64,000 nt of DNA. Source: a virus. The translations under genes and the position numbers were made by a program. The notes under the pieces are model-generated. The model was not told the origin of the DNA and ran no database searches. It worked only from the letters and a program-made list of their open reading frames with translations. The stretch's first letter is position 1; every line of letters begins with the position of its first letter. The stretch spans positions 1 to 64,000 of the IMG/VR virus record IMGVR_UViG_3300015360_000042. One strand, given 5' to 3'. This document shows positions 35,401 to 42,844 of this stretch, in pieces.

Positions 35401-36623
35401 CACACGATACACTAAATAAACGAGTACACATTTATGTAGACGATGTTTTATTAGGCCAAACACAAAACACTTCTTTACAAATCGGCGGTATTCGAATTGA
35501 AAAAATTGTATCTGGATTAAAATATGGCACGCACACAGTTAGAATGGTGCCACTCACTACTCAAATTACATGGTCTTGGGTTTTTATAAGCGCATTAATT
35601 TACGCACCTAAAAAACCTTCTATCGCATCAAACTTTCTAGCATTAGACGAGTATTGTATATTAGGTGATTTTTTAGCAAACACTACCGAAGGCGCAATGA
35701 AAATTTCAGAGGGTGTATTGAGAAGACATTCGTCACGCGATTTTTTATACGCTCAAGGTACAACTGGTTCTGTTGATTGGCTAATCAACATGACATCAGC
35801 ATTACGATGTAATGGTGCATACATTGAAACAGATAGATTAAACGCTTATTTAGAAACGCTTTTTCACGGTGTTGGTTTTGATTTTAGATTTGGTAATATT
35901 GCATCCGCTATGACGCTAACATTTACAGTAAATAATTTAGCGTTGAATGTTACAAATTTCCCAAGTTTAGCATCTTCAATATATGCGACCAATGGATCGT
36001 TCAATACATCAACTGGCGTATTAACTTTTTCTGCGGGGTCATCCGGCGAGAGTAAGGGTTTAGTGATTACCGGACTACCTTTAGACTCGTATAAAATACG
36101 AGTGCAATCAAACACTGCTTCGGCTCTATGGCAGTTTGAAGCATTAGATGTAATTTCTTCAATAGATTTTACATCTTATAGTAAGATCATTAATCAAAAC
36201 GAAGCGGCATTAGGAAATAGGCCAATTAATCAATTAAGAAAATTTACAAATGATTATAAAGTAATTAGAAGATTTTATGAGGCACGCGGTTCGTCCGGTA
36301 CATGGTCAACAACAGTAACAGCGCCAATTCAAGTTAAAGAAATGAATATCATGGTTGAATCAGAAGGTGAATGGTTTGATATTCAATTTAAGGGTAGAGT
36401 TTCTTGGAGTGCAAGTGCCGCATTTGGTATTTATGTAAACAATAAGCGCGTTCATTATTTAGATGGTGGCAATGCCGCGAATACAGAACAAAGTTTGTCT
36501 TTATTCAAAGAAGTTTTTCTATCAAAAGGAAAACATCTTATTGAAGTTAAATCCTCTGTTGGATCTGGTACGCTTATATTTTACACAAGCTCAAGAATGT
36601 TAACAGCTAAGAATAGGATATAA
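29409..36623 (+). CDS. Giant tail fibre protein (2404 residues)
   Basis: The largest gene in the window. The N-terminus has a P2/T4-like fibre attachment domain (GFKIHPLSFGVSRDY, EVYLYAKDSLNVDFLLAFGQ; about residues 25-160). Residues about 430-615 hold two tandem beta modules sharing the FNASAGTIQTAFN / DDDASDLKIALEALP pattern. Residues about 880-1035 look like a galactose-binding-type beta sandwich (IVDHVALYLKKQGLPTGT). The C-terminal about 720 residues contain three lectin-like modules, each from an FxGxGF/L strand to a GLxxxxHTVRI strand (about 1740-1810, 1977-2045, 2150-2230), and a final beta tip. It probably forms or carries the long fibre that finds the host. A cleaved or multi-segment fibre is possible. 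The start has GAGGAAG. Confidence 0.85.
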   Translation: MAIAGLFTSVGISKCIDAQNNQGFKIHPLSFGVSRDYSLFSNALVAPNAGQWFTDTISARVVVDLNTVKVVCTVPPGSSLLADNIKEVYLYAKDSLNVDFLLAFGQSSEIIRYDPTGTITLELQLSLADVDLSSIFVFNNTKATELAEHIIDVNAHPEISETLSKHGIFLPLGAYPFERTGQQTEFPVNFDGTKATFTHDSVIWTATYNGTELNTETIIFNGARTNDVVRADFNALNYPNTVEHNGSGVGISAASTKTLAGGTYIVQDKDIVYKDVDGTYKRALADGTIKSRVAGIARIVTKSVLTRGVVDINTGFAISAPVYLSGSAPGALVSFDTNINLGLCLGNFVLFTGFGGDITANVTQDFDAVVSDVPGLGQYARTQDAINVVPTDGRILINKLELVKETIDTLSKNLSIVVGGSNKGWKKFAGVSTQFKINFAAVPTQGSWRIEWESQETTDLAFNASAGTIQTAFNLFSGHNGVTITGNYTIGFTVAFNDLDTYTLPTFNFTGLNEVQRFNFSNIPDNGTITFQKDASNTLNFPWDDDASDLKIALEALPTISNIAVTGSFGAGFFQIEFQGGWLQDGLKDQSLISVFQTALSLGASVTNVNGTTIIPINALVIQQGKAKASNLFNGTTPIAISTLFLQEGLPVGEQRLMNVTSSKLSISGMGKIEDFEEGIVLGNTSTKIVFSGYFVNTNKKILTNSKLAGVDYLIEVPEFARDVISQFKISEHPTLKKRIIISSGKQFLPNGITLNNQVQNSLVDFAGAQIDFSTGVIYEADGVTSLGSSFTPAVITADQFRWVSINLFPLSTNADKSIKLGLNVVYATVDGSTPTLAEKATFGDIPIGCICIKGALGKKEKTKIRTVKDTNDSLKGKTLKVYHPSESVAFWFSDPSLDNFTTTHTTAVVGTNADTLNTTDKKIVAFKMVIGSTKIVDHVALYLKKQGLPTGTMSVRILNNNSGQPDTASVVVNGVGTINLTSIPANFSSYVLFPMASQQTLVAGTYWVELDASGYTYSAGNFLDFNSQASAAGEIFNRSGAPWLTDYGNRQGHALFIDKIKGYPALALTTTREVEITSLVTNDFHTVVATKLNTFIDADVRFVSTVATNVVEVENTTLGNVSHIDVGDTGFFTTLIVDGTDTDVTGLEDITNDFVQQLSGGIGGSGAYTVYGTIALPVVVVPATGVVSTRAQRQMHIIKSNGGAVNISANPKINAGSKIGQELLLVGGSDTDFILLTDGNGVKLNGTKKLKLNQTVLLVWDGTNWVNGDQADAAGSSGGVDLLDLDYKAIIIDDFKDISDANGTIDISANKTNATIFDGTNGLYKLSYDASKTITGTGLNMVLSSAPSFTIKKGDVLIIGEEVKEIDIVTSQLIFSILSAFTTNPTALACTVSQAVHTKDLNDVNDGGSGLKFSQIFSTTIDKLLVMYADTLTLNDSIPDLGVRNIGYSVASVASTWLNKRTQSQINDTQYSVSPLTNTSSIFVLFFANKTSGTGTVNLLDMTVAFHRRESSVLIPTQSVAYTRNSFSQNCVHTLFGGKSRLALNFAIPMGDNAKPNGQPVVVHIDGKKIPLRVVGLTDDTQAYFTFINASLIELDIDYTNSGLEIMVEVVQSIVDQSTTNTGRILELENYHKEIKDLDRVVEVMMAVPYTNIVNRAQVRNPKLDLGTKFGLNRFQFTSIFNISNELGPVGQEVFGVMGDQVNDVRFVGQWSSDIVDLHLNNGPEYPAVSNAGVGYIEIFFYGKGLVLLLPNLIASGGNNNTDLRVSIDGGSEGADVTPTAVFSENRNYRQNIPLVVASGLAMDFHTVRIRKATTGTATEFGVLGYTVIGPNTMQVDQGTYFSNGKVYTLNSLATLNFKTIFETGAIGTKGGRVLVYLKPDGTIGKAITPTDVNVLSFTSTDHANEEIVDELYYNSFASGRTDDLASELGAVSNKHFTKSDGLTAMYGLNLEVYHLNTSTSSESYGVATGASTQPVHFTFKGTGFDLKIVDNTTNASHDTLNKRVHIYVDDVLLGQTQNTSLQIGGIRIEKIVSGLKYGTHTVRMVPLTTQITWSWVFISALIYAPKKPSIASNFLALDEYCILGDFLANTTEGAMKISEGVLRRHSSRDFLYAQGTTGSVDWLINMTSALRCNGAYIETDRLNAYLETLFHGVGFDFRFGNIASAMTLTFTVNNLALNVTNFPSLASSIYATNGSFNTSTGVLTFSAGSSGESKGLVITGLPLDSYKIRVQSNTASALWQFEALDVISSIDFTSYSKIINQNEAALGNRPINQLRKFTNDYKVIRRFYEARGSSGTWSTTVTAPIQVKEMNIMVESEGEWFDIQFKGRVSWSASAAFGIYVNNKRVHYLDGGNAANTEQSLSLFKEVFLSKGKHLIEVKSSVGSGTLIFYTSSRMLTAKNRI

Positions 36624-36642
36624 AATTTTAAAAAACACAAAC

Positions 36643-36670
36643 TTGATATAAGGATTTTTTATGTTAAAAT
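36643..36670 (+). promoter_or_regulatory. Candidate promoter before second fibre gene
   Basis: TTGATA (36643-36648) and TAAAAT (36665-36670) are separated by 16 bases in a 78-base AT-rich gap. An inverted repeat (GGATTTTTT 36652-36660 and AAAAAATCC 36682-36690) spans the -10 and could act as an operator or leader hairpin. No U-tract follows, so it is not a standard terminator. Confidence 0.45.
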
Positions 36671-36701
36671 TTATTATCTTTAAAAAATCCAAAGGCAACA
36701 A

Positions 36702-39269
36702 ATGGTAGCAAGCAGAAAAGCATCGTCTAAAGGTTTTATCGTAACACCTACGGATTCAGATGCCAGAAATTTTGGTAATCCAGTATCTAAAAAAGTGCAG
36801 TTAGCTGACGCAATAGATGGTCAAGTAGTAATTAACCTACCGTTTTCAATTGGCCAAGACGTAGAGCAGAAAAAACAATTCGAATTGGTTATTGATGGAA
36901 AGGAGTACCCTGAAAGTGAGTATTCGTTTAGCGGTATATCGAATAACTTTTCATCCACTGTTTTATTAAATCAACCTTTAAGTATTGGTCAATCTATTGT
37001 TGTTAAAGCGCTGGGGTACTACTTTGACAAATTTAACACTGCGTCTCAAGTAAACGCAAAATTAATTACTGATATAAACGAACCACATTTAATGGCGTTA
37101 TCAGGAGCAAATTCCTTTATTAAAAAGAATTTTATAAACGCCGTGTTTACACAAATTTTAAACAGAGCAAAAGTTTTAGACGATACAACAAATTTAAAAT
37201 CTTTATCAGGTGTTGAAACTATAAAAGTTAGATCACTCAACAGATTAACTAAAGAAGTAGGGCCTATAGGTGAAATCGTTTACGATATAAGTAATAAAGA
37301 TTCACGTGTAAGACTCGTTGGATCTGGTTGGATTCAACCATCGGACACTAACGGCAACAGAGCAAAAACTATTATTGTAAACAACTTTTCAGAAATTACA
37401 TTTTACGGAACAGGTTTGTCCATTCAAGGGCCTTATACGAATAGCTCTTGCGATATACGAGCAACGACCGACAATGGTGTCGAAGGTGCAAATTTAATTC
37501 CTACGTCTCTAAGCGCAGTACTAGGTGCTAGAAACTATGAACCGAATATAATACTGCCCGTAGTAACTGGTTTAGCTCTTAATTGGCACACTGTAAAAAT
37601 TAGAAACAACGCGGTAGCAGGCTTTGATATTGCGGCATTTAGAATTTTAAATGCAAGAACGGATTTAGCTATTTTAAGTGGTGAGGCTTTTTACGGTGCG
37701 AAAAAAGAAACACTAAACGGTTTATCCACTACAGCTTATAATGCAAGTGTGGCAGGCGTTCGTGGTGCTAGAGTTGTAAAATATTTAAAAGATACAATTA
37801 TTTCTCAATCAGTAACTGAAACAGAGAGTGCCAGTGCTTTTTTAATTAATACCGATCATACAAACGAAGAAGAATATAGAAGAGTAAATTTTAGAGAGTT
37901 TGGGAGTCAAAGAGGTGACGACTTTAGTGCGCTTGGTGCAGGTTCAACAACACGCGTGTTTACATTAGAAGATAACTTAACAACTTTATTTGGTGTATCA
38001 ATAGACTCATCCTCTAATGCTGTTAGGCTTGTAGATGATAGCACGGGTATGCTATCAATTACGTTTTATGGCACGGGTTTAGATATGCTTTGGTTCACTG
38101 ACAATGTCAGTACAAATACAAATGCTAATGCGTACACGGTAACGGTAGATGGCACTTTGGTTGGTAACTTACCTCAAGCATCGGTGGCCTCTGAATTATT
38201 TTTACCAACGACTAGAAGACTTTGCTCCGGTTTACCTCTAGGCACACATGTTGTTAAGATATCTAGAAATGTTGCAGATTCTTGGACTCTGCATATTTCA
38301 GACTTTATTTTTTATCAACCTAAAAAACCTACGATCCCAGTTGGCGCAATTGAGGTAAACGATTATTGTGTTAACGCAAATTACATTGAATCAAGTCTAC
38401 CAGACAGTGGATATATAGGTGTAGGTGTTTTACGAAGACAAGTATCTGCTAGCGAATCAATTTTTGTTGGCACATGGGCACAAAACGGACTAGATGCACT
38501 AAACAACGCTGGTAGTAGTGTTCGCTCAGTTACTGTAAGCGACTACACCGAGTATAGATTTTTTGGTACAGGATTTGAGTGGCGCTCTATCGTTCAAGCA
38601 CTGGCCAATAATTGTACGATAGCCGTTGATGGTGTCTCAAATTTTACAGCATCTAATAGTCCATTTTGGTCTGGTTCTTTAGCTACTTCATTTTCTCAAG
38701 TCGGTACTGGTGCGGCGTGGTCGGCCACTACCGGAATTTTATCAGGTACAAACCCTCACGGTGCCGCTAATATTAAGATAAAAATAACTGGTCTAAATCT
38801 TGGATTTCACACTATTAGATTTACGCAGAATGGTGCGTCTGGTGGGCTTTATGTGGATTCCTTAGATGTTATTTGTCCGGTGCATTCTGTTTCAAAAACG
38901 TCTAAATCTTTTGATAGTATTTTAGATACCCGAAATTTCTTACCATTTAAAAATGCAGATATTGATTTAAGTAAAGTAAAAGCTTGGGTTTCATACGATG
39001 GTGCCAATGAGCGAATACTCTCCTCTTCAAATATTGCGGGTGTTTTAAAGGTCGCTACCGGAGCATGGATAGTATTTTTTGAAAAGGGCTTCAAGAGCAA
39101 AGACTATGTAATGAGTGGGTCGTCCAATACACAAGGTTGGGGTTTCAACGGTCACTTAACTTATTTAAGAGCGCCTAGCATGACGTCTGTTTCAATAGTG
39201 GATACAGGTGGCACATTTCAAAATACTCCATGGGATGCAACATTCTCTGGTGAGTTAGAAGAGGAATAA
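36702..39269 (+). CDS. Second tail fibre protein, paralogue of the giant fibre C-terminus
   Basis: An 855-residue fibre protein. Residues about 40-110 resemble residues about 1545-1630 of the giant fibre (IDGKEYPE... against IDGKKIPL...), and from about 180 onwards it follows the giant fibre's last part: GPIGEIVYDISNKDSRVRLVG, three FYGTGL...GLxLxxHTVKI lectin-like modules (about 233-300, 453-515, 620-700) and a linker TDHTNEEEYRRVNF. The final domain (KAWVSYDGANERI, about residue 760 onward) is the receptor-binding tip type seen on many phage fibres. It ends one base before the third fibre gene. Likely a distal segment or an alternative adhesin. Confidence 0.8.
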   Translation: MVASRKASSKGFIVTPTDSDARNFGNPVSKKVQLADAIDGQVVINLPFSIGQDVEQKKQFELVIDGKEYPESEYSFSGISNNFSSTVLLNQPLSIGQSIVVKALGYYFDKFNTASQVNAKLITDINEPHLMALSGANSFIKKNFINAVFTQILNRAKVLDDTTNLKSLSGVETIKVRSLNRLTKEVGPIGEIVYDISNKDSRVRLVGSGWIQPSDTNGNRAKTIIVNNFSEITFYGTGLSIQGPYTNSSCDIRATTDNGVEGANLIPTSLSAVLGARNYEPNIILPVVTGLALNWHTVKIRNNAVAGFDIAAFRILNARTDLAILSGEAFYGAKKETLNGLSTTAYNASVAGVRGARVVKYLKDTIISQSVTETESASAFLINTDHTNEEEYRRVNFREFGSQRGDDFSALGAGSTTRVFTLEDNLTTLFGVSIDSSSNAVRLVDDSTGMLSITFYGTGLDMLWFTDNVSTNTNANAYTVTVDGTLVGNLPQASVASELFLPTTRRLCSGLPLGTHVVKISRNVADSWTLHISDFIFYQPKKPTIPVGAIEVNDYCVNANYIESSLPDSGYIGVGVLRRQVSASESIFVGTWAQNGLDALNNAGSSVRSVTVSDYTEYRFFGTGFEWRSIVQALANNCTIAVDGVSNFTASNSPFWSGSLATSFSQVGTGAAWSATTGILSGTNPHGAANIKIKITGLNLGFHTIRFTQNGASGGLYVDSLDVICPVHSVSKTSKSFDSILDTRNFLPFKNADIDLSKVKAWVSYDGANERILSSSNIAGVLKVATGAWIVFFEKGFKSKDYVMSGSSNTQGWGFNGHLTYLRAPSMTSVSIVDTGGTFQNTPWDATFSGELEEE

Positions 39270-39270
39270 T

Positions 39271-41457
39271 ATGTTAGCTAATTATAATCAAGAAGTTACA
39301 CTGAAAACATTTAACAACTTTATAGCTGTTAATTACGTTGCGTCTACACTAACTGAAATTCAAAATCGTTCTAAAATTTTAGATGATTCAAAAAATTTAA
39401 AATGCTTAATCGGCTTTGAAAAAATAGAAGTAATCGGTGTAACTTTAAAAATAAACGAGTTTGGCCCTTTGGGTGAAAATGTTTATGAAGCATCTAATAA
39501 AGATACGCGAGTAAGATTTGTTGGTTTATGGAATAATTTTTCAGACACAAACGGTGTCGGAGCTATTTCAACAAAAATAGGAAACTTTATAGAGGTCGAA
39601 TTTTACGGAACAGGTTTAACGGCCTTAGTAAACTACGACGCAAATCCGTTAGATGTGCGAGTTAAGATAGATGTAGGTGTCGAAGGTGCAAACATTGTTG
39701 CCGCGAATAATTCAAGCGTAATATCTACGAGATCGTTATCTGCTAATCAACCAATGTTTTTAACAAACGGCCTATCACTTGGTTGGCATAAAGTGAGAAT
39801 AAGACACAACTCAACACACAATTTTCGTGTTCACGGATTTAATATTATAAACGATAGACAAAATATTTTAGTAACAGCCGGAAAAGGTTACGTCGGTCAT
39901 ATATTACAAAATTTGGCTGTTGCAACGACCACGCCTTTCAATGCTGGTGTATCTGGGACTAAAGGCGCAAGAATTGTAAAATATTTAAAAGATACAGTTG
40001 TTTCACAATCAGTTAATGAATCACCGGCCGCACCTTCGTATTTAACAAATACCAATCATGCAAACGAAGAAGAAGTGCGTCGAGTTAATTGGCGAGAGTA
40101 CGGAAATAATAGAAACGACGATTTTTCGGCTGTCTCCGGTGCTGGTGGTGTAACCCGAACTTGGGTTAAGAGTGATAACTCACACGCGTTATTTGGTGCA
40201 ACAATTGCGGAATATTCTTCTGTAACTCCATCTGGTGTACGTTTTTTGGCCAATGGAAACTCACTAATGTATCATTTTGTAGGCACTGGTTTAGATATAA
40301 TTAAGCACGGTGTTACTGCGACAGTCGATCCAACAGAAGTTTTTATTGATGGTTACTCAATTGGTTTTTTAAATGCGACTAACGCCAATGATCGATATGT
40401 CGTTGAAAGAATTTGCTCTGGTCTTCCCGCTGGTGTGCACACAGTTAAGTTTTTATTTAACGGTTCAGATCAAGGTGATTTTGGTTTTATAGATTTTATC
40501 TCATACCAAATATCAAAACCTGTTATCCCATACGGTGCATTGGAATTATGTGATTACTTATTAAATGCCAATTTCATTTTAAATACTATTGCTGTCAATG
40601 GTCTAATTGGTTTGTCCGCTACATCGGAAGGTGTCATTAGAAAATTTGCGAGAAAAGAGCTTAGTTATTTTGGTTCATGGGCGTACTCTCCTGATACAGG
40701 CCAAATCGGTGGAGCACAAGTTTATTCAACCGTGATTGGCGATTATTATGAGTTCGAATTTTATGGTACGGGATTTGTATTTCGTGGAGAAACTGCTGGC
40801 GGTTCTTGTTTGGACGCGAGAGTTAGTATTGATGGATCAACTAATTTGTCAGCATTAACATTTACCGGCTACGGAGGAATGAGTGTAGTTAATCAAGCAA
40901 TAGGACAAATAGAAATTCGTGACGCAGGTGGTTTTAGAGGAGCAGGATTAGCAATAAGTGGTCTATCACTTGGTTGGCACAGAGTTAGAATAACAGGAAA
41001 CGATGCAAACTTTTTTTATGCAGACGCTTTTGATTTAATTTGTCCCATTTACTCAATTGATAAAGCAATGAAGAAGAGTGAATCATTAAAAATTAATCAA
41101 GAATTTACGCCTGTTAAAAAAGAAATTACACCTCTACCAACGATGCAAAATGCCAAGGCGTGGGTAATTTTTGACGGCCCAACAGGTAAGATTGTAAAAT
41201 CGCATAACGTAAGCGGTGTATTAAATATCTCAACTGGCCAGTGGAAAGTATTTTTTACAAAACCTTTCAAAGATAAAGATTATGTAATGGTAACATCTGC
41301 TGGGGAAGGTGATTCGTCCATTGCATCTGCTAACGCATACGACGGTATATTCAAAAATCCAAACTCCATTCAAATTGCTCAACATAATAGCGCGGGAACA
41401 TTGATTAGTGCAGGTGCTCCTAGTTTAGTTTTTTTCGGAGAACTTTACGATGAATAA
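39271..41457 (+). CDS. Third tail fibre protein, truncated paralogue of the second
   Basis: A 728-residue fibre protein collinear with the second one but lacking its first about 135 residues; it opens at the equivalent of NAVFTQILNRAKVLDD (here NYVASTLTEIQNRSKILDD). It has the same three modules (about 111-175, 334-395, 496-575), the shared KGARIVKYLKDT..SQSV segment and the same tip type (KAWVIFDGPTGKI, about residue 627 onward) with diverged loops. It follows by one base and is probably made from the same mRNA. Without an attachment domain it may bind the other fibre proteins as a distal part. Confidence 0.8.
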   Translation: MLANYNQEVTLKTFNNFIAVNYVASTLTEIQNRSKILDDSKNLKCLIGFEKIEVIGVTLKINEFGPLGENVYEASNKDTRVRFVGLWNNFSDTNGVGAISTKIGNFIEVEFYGTGLTALVNYDANPLDVRVKIDVGVEGANIVAANNSSVISTRSLSANQPMFLTNGLSLGWHKVRIRHNSTHNFRVHGFNIINDRQNILVTAGKGYVGHILQNLAVATTTPFNAGVSGTKGARIVKYLKDTVVSQSVNESPAAPSYLTNTNHANEEEVRRVNWREYGNNRNDDFSAVSGAGGVTRTWVKSDNSHALFGATIAEYSSVTPSGVRFLANGNSLMYHFVGTGLDIIKHGVTATVDPTEVFIDGYSIGFLNATNANDRYVVERICSGLPAGVHTVKFLFNGSDQGDFGFIDFISYQISKPVIPYGALELCDYLLNANFILNTIAVNGLIGLSATSEGVIRKFARKELSYFGSWAYSPDTGQIGGAQVYSTVIGDYYEFEFYGTGFVFRGETAGGSCLDARVSIDGSTNLSALTFTGYGGMSVVNQAIGQIEIRDAGGFRGAGLAISGLSLGWHRVRITGNDANFFYADAFDLICPIYSIDKAMKKSESLKINQEFTPVKKEITPLPTMQNAKAWVIFDGPTGKIVKSHNVSGVLNISTGQWKVFFTKPFKDKDYVMVTSAGEGDSSIASANAYDGIFKNPNSIQIAQHNSAGTLISAGAPSLVFFGELYDE

Positions 41458-41469
41458 GGAAATTAATTT

Positions 41470-41928
41470 ATGATTTACATAATCCAAAAACCAGACGCGA
41501 CTTATACAACTATGGACGTTGTCGATACATTTCCGCAGTTACCAAATGGGTACACAATTGTCGGTAGTGAGTCGGATCATCCTGAAATTGTAGCATCAAT
41601 TGAATTCGGTAATTTTAAAGTTACTCAAATACTAACGGCATATAATTTAATGAATTCAGAAATTTTTACACAAATGTACAGCGTCTATAAAACAACTAGA
41701 AGTGACTCTGCAATGGCCACGCAAGAGACTTGGAAGTTAATGTTACAATACCCGGCCGAATTTGCAGTAATTGAATTAATAGACGATTTAACTAATAATT
41801 TAGATACCGAGCAAAAGATTTTAGATTACGCGAATTTAAAACTATTACAATCAAAAGACTACGCAATTTATAGACTTAATAGAATCAAGCAATTTAGAAT
41901 AGAGCGAGAACAAATTATAAACTCATAG
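41470..41928 (+). CDS. Possible fibre assembly or accessory protein
   Basis: A 152-residue protein directly after the fibres. The first 45 residues are beta-like (IIQKPDATYTTMDVVDTFPQLPNGYTIVG), the rest helical with a charged C-terminus (LNRIKQFRIEREQ). Small proteins in this place are often fibre chaperones; the sequence shows no motif that proves it. Start ATG 41470 after AAGGAA. Confidence 0.65.
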   Translation: MIYIIQKPDATYTTMDVVDTFPQLPNGYTIVGSESDHPEIVASIEFGNFKVTQILTAYNLMNSEIFTQMYSVYKTTRSDSAMATQETWKLMLQYPAEFAVIELIDDLTNNLDTEQKILDYANLKLLQSKDYAIYRLNRIKQFRIEREQIINS

Positions 41929-41934
41929 GTAATT

Positions 41935-42015
41935 ATGGCAGTAGCTTTACCAGCAAGAATTGAATTTATTCGCATACAAACGGCGGCTAACGCTGAAAGT
42001 GTTTACGCGTCATGA
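41935..42015 (+). CDS. Very small ORF (26 residues) bridging two operon genes
   Basis: ATG 41935 to TGA 42013-42015, encoding MAVALPARIEFIRIQTAANA and six more residues. It starts six bases after the preceding stop and its stop overlaps the next ATG as ATGA, exactly the spacing typical of real genes here. The ribosome binding site is weak (AGG). It could be a translated coupling peptide, or the remnant N-terminus of a larger decayed gene. Confidence 0.4.
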   Translation: MAVALPARIEFIRIQTAANAESVYAS

Positions 42016-42833
42016 TAGTAGCGATACTTAAAAACAACGAAGTGATTCAAGTAATAGAGTTTGAGACTGAAGAATCTTTGGTTGCGCTAGCGACTATCAA
42101 TGAAATGATAATTGATATAACTTTTCACAATCCATTACCGACCATTGGGTGGGTGTTACAAGGAAATACACTAGTGGGAGGGTCACAAGGTTTCCCTAAA
42201 ATTAATAAGTGGCTTGCAGGCAATAAACCAATTGACACACATCTTTCTCCTATTCGAGTTAACTATATAACAGGGCTTGATATTAAACTTCATCGTAAAT
42301 CAATTATTGTAAAGGGTGAGTGTAGGTCAGAAGAGTTTTATGAAAACTACAACGGAGTTACTTACTCAAATTTAATTGTTAAAGAGGATCATGTCTTTCT
42401 ACGAGATGCGCTCGGGTTTGCTATCAAAAGAGAAACACTTGTCACTTGGTACAACAATGATGGACAACCAAATCAACTAACAAAGCCTATCCCAAAGTTT
42501 TATAGTAGTACTGAACAAATTGAAGAAGGAAAAACAAGAAGGGCCAATTTAATTAACGGGCTTCAAATGCCTACGATTGGTCTTATCTCTATCGCTATTC
42601 TTGGATCTATAAACGCGACGATGGCAGTAATTCTTGAGGGTAGAAGATTTCTTGCTGATTACAAATTAGAGTTTGATGTTTTTATAAGTGAGTCAAACAA
42701 AGCAATGCTTGACTGCTTCATAAATCCTAATAACCCTAGATATGTATCAGCGTCAAACTATACTTGGATAGATGCTATGACTCCTTATGGTGTCACTATT
42801 AGAAACTATCTATACAATGAAATGAATATTTAA
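42012..42833 (+). CDS. Fibre-region structural protein, unknown
   Basis: A 273-residue protein with an N-terminal beta part (IVAILKNNEVIQVIEFETEESLVALATINE) and a Trp/Tyr-containing centre; residues about 185-205 (GLQMPTIGLISIAILGSINATMAVILEGRRF) contain a hydrophobic helix that is more likely core packing than a membrane span. The GWVLQGNTLV segment resembles a short fibre-chaperone or adhesin element. No family recognised. Overlaps the small ORF before it by four bases. Confidence 0.65.
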   Translation: MIVAILKNNEVIQVIEFETEESLVALATINEMIIDITFHNPLPTIGWVLQGNTLVGGSQGFPKINKWLAGNKPIDTHLSPIRVNYITGLDIKLHRKSIIVKGECRSEEFYENYNGVTYSNLIVKEDHVFLRDALGFAIKRETLVTWYNNDGQPNQLTKPIPKFYSSTEQIEEGKTRRANLINGLQMPTIGLISIAILGSINATMAVILEGRRFLADYKLEFDVFISESNKAMLDCFINPNNPRYVSASNYTWIDAMTPYGVTIRNYLYNEMNI

Positions 42834-42844
42834 GAGGAATAATT

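Noticed and set aside
36652-36690. Terminator between the first and second fibre genes
   Set aside because: The inverted repeat is AT-only apart from two GC pairs at its end, has a 21-base loop and no U-tract after it; kept only as a possible operator or leader hairpin.
29409-41457. Diversity-generating retroelement acting on fibre tips
   Set aside because: No reverse transcriptase gene and no variable/template repeat pair with adenine-biased differences were seen in the window.
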